From the NCBI GenBank assembly GCA_024707265.1, contig JANQAB010000002.1, positions 268,188 to 332,187 on the forward strand: 64,000 nt of DNA, written 5' to 3'. This stretch comes from Sporocytophaga sp. Lineage in GTDB: Bacteria > Bacteroidota > Bacteroidia > Cytophagales > Cytophagaceae. The position numbers and the translations under genes are program-made. Every line of letters begins with the position of its first letter. Positions within the stretch are counted from its first letter, which is position 1. This document shows positions 63,713 to 64,000 of the stretch, piece after piece. The notes beneath the pieces are model-generated. The model saw only the letters and a program-made list of their open reading frames with translations, was not told the origin of the DNA and did not search any database.

Positions 63713-63736
63713 TAGGCTTTAATCTCCATTTTCATT

Positions 63737-63773
63737 AAGTACAGGCTGTGCTTTAAAGCTTCAGCCTGTACTT
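63737..63773 (+). terminator. Terminator of the FG-GAP gene
   Basis: Perfect 12-bp stem AAGTACAGGCTG / CAGCCTGTACTT with a 13-base loop, then T5AT. It lies 24 bases past the stop at 63712. The remaining bases to 64000 hold nothing recognisable. Confidence 0.9.
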
Positions 63774-64000
63774 TTTTTATGCTTCTTTCGTAGTTTATAG
63801 TAGGGGAAAGCTCCTTTTAATTAGCTTTTCCTTTATTTTATCCTTTCTGTTTCTGTTTCTGTTCGCGCATCAAAAATCGGATCAGTGGGCTGATTTTTTT
63901 TATTGTTCCGTATTTTCATGGATATAGTATAGGTGAAAATACAGTGTGCCATTATTAAATATATACACTAGATTTGATTAATAATGGAGAATCTTTTTAT

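Overview
The window is chromosomal DNA from a Bacteroidota bacterium, most likely a gliding member of the Cytophagales (Cytophaga/Sporocytophaga-like; the genus is inference). The base composition is AT-rich. Several genes are preceded by the Bacteroidota -7 element TAnnTTTG, and Shine-Dalgarno sites are essentially absent. Secreted proteins end in type IX secretion (T9SS) sorting domains, and there is a PorP/SprF protein, a giant Ig-repeat surface protein and many outer-membrane beta-barrels. I see no rRNA, tRNA, CRISPR array, insertion sequence or prophage.

Layout. 1-9.5 kb: 5' part of ileS, two MtfA-like zinc peptidases, a secreted T9SS metalloprotease, two cold-shock proteins and a MepA-like murein endopeptidase, all on the minus strand. 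9.5-15.5 kb: housekeeping genes glyS, hemH, rsmI and a pterin dehydratase, then a ceramidase-like membrane protein and a DUF2167 protein. 15.6-21.7 kb: a tandem pair of T9SS-sorted proteins, then an NtrC-type regulator and a hybrid kinase that meet tail to tail. 21.7-28 kb: a small secreted peptide beside a decayed copy of itself, an Rrf2 regulator, def, a methionine-salvage-type aminotransferase/omega-amidase pair and murF. 28-32 kb: a beta-barrel, a ferredoxin-HAD-pruA operon and an ArsR regulator. 32-46 kb: a sensor kinase followed by a giant adhesin, PorP/SprF and a PorE-like protein, a likely surface-adhesion/T9SS unit. 46-64 kb: an MFS transporter, HupE-like protein, clpB, rlmN, envelope proteins, dnaK, a DUF4240 lipoprotein, a macrodomain-like protein and an FG-GAP T9SS protein.

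A feature that cuts across the window is frameshifting. Ten genes carry 13 apparent single-base indels, all in homopolymers, and correcting each restores one full-length frame. Essential genes (hemH, murF) are among them, so I read this mainly as sequencing error and annotate these genes at full length. No clearly undescribed multi-gene system stands out. The best candidates for follow-up are the kinase-adhesin-PorP-PorE-like cluster (whose PorE-like member lacks the OmpA domain), the macrodomain-like protein at 60-61 kb, the possible sigma-54 promoter upstream of dnaK, and the decayed duplication near 22 kb.
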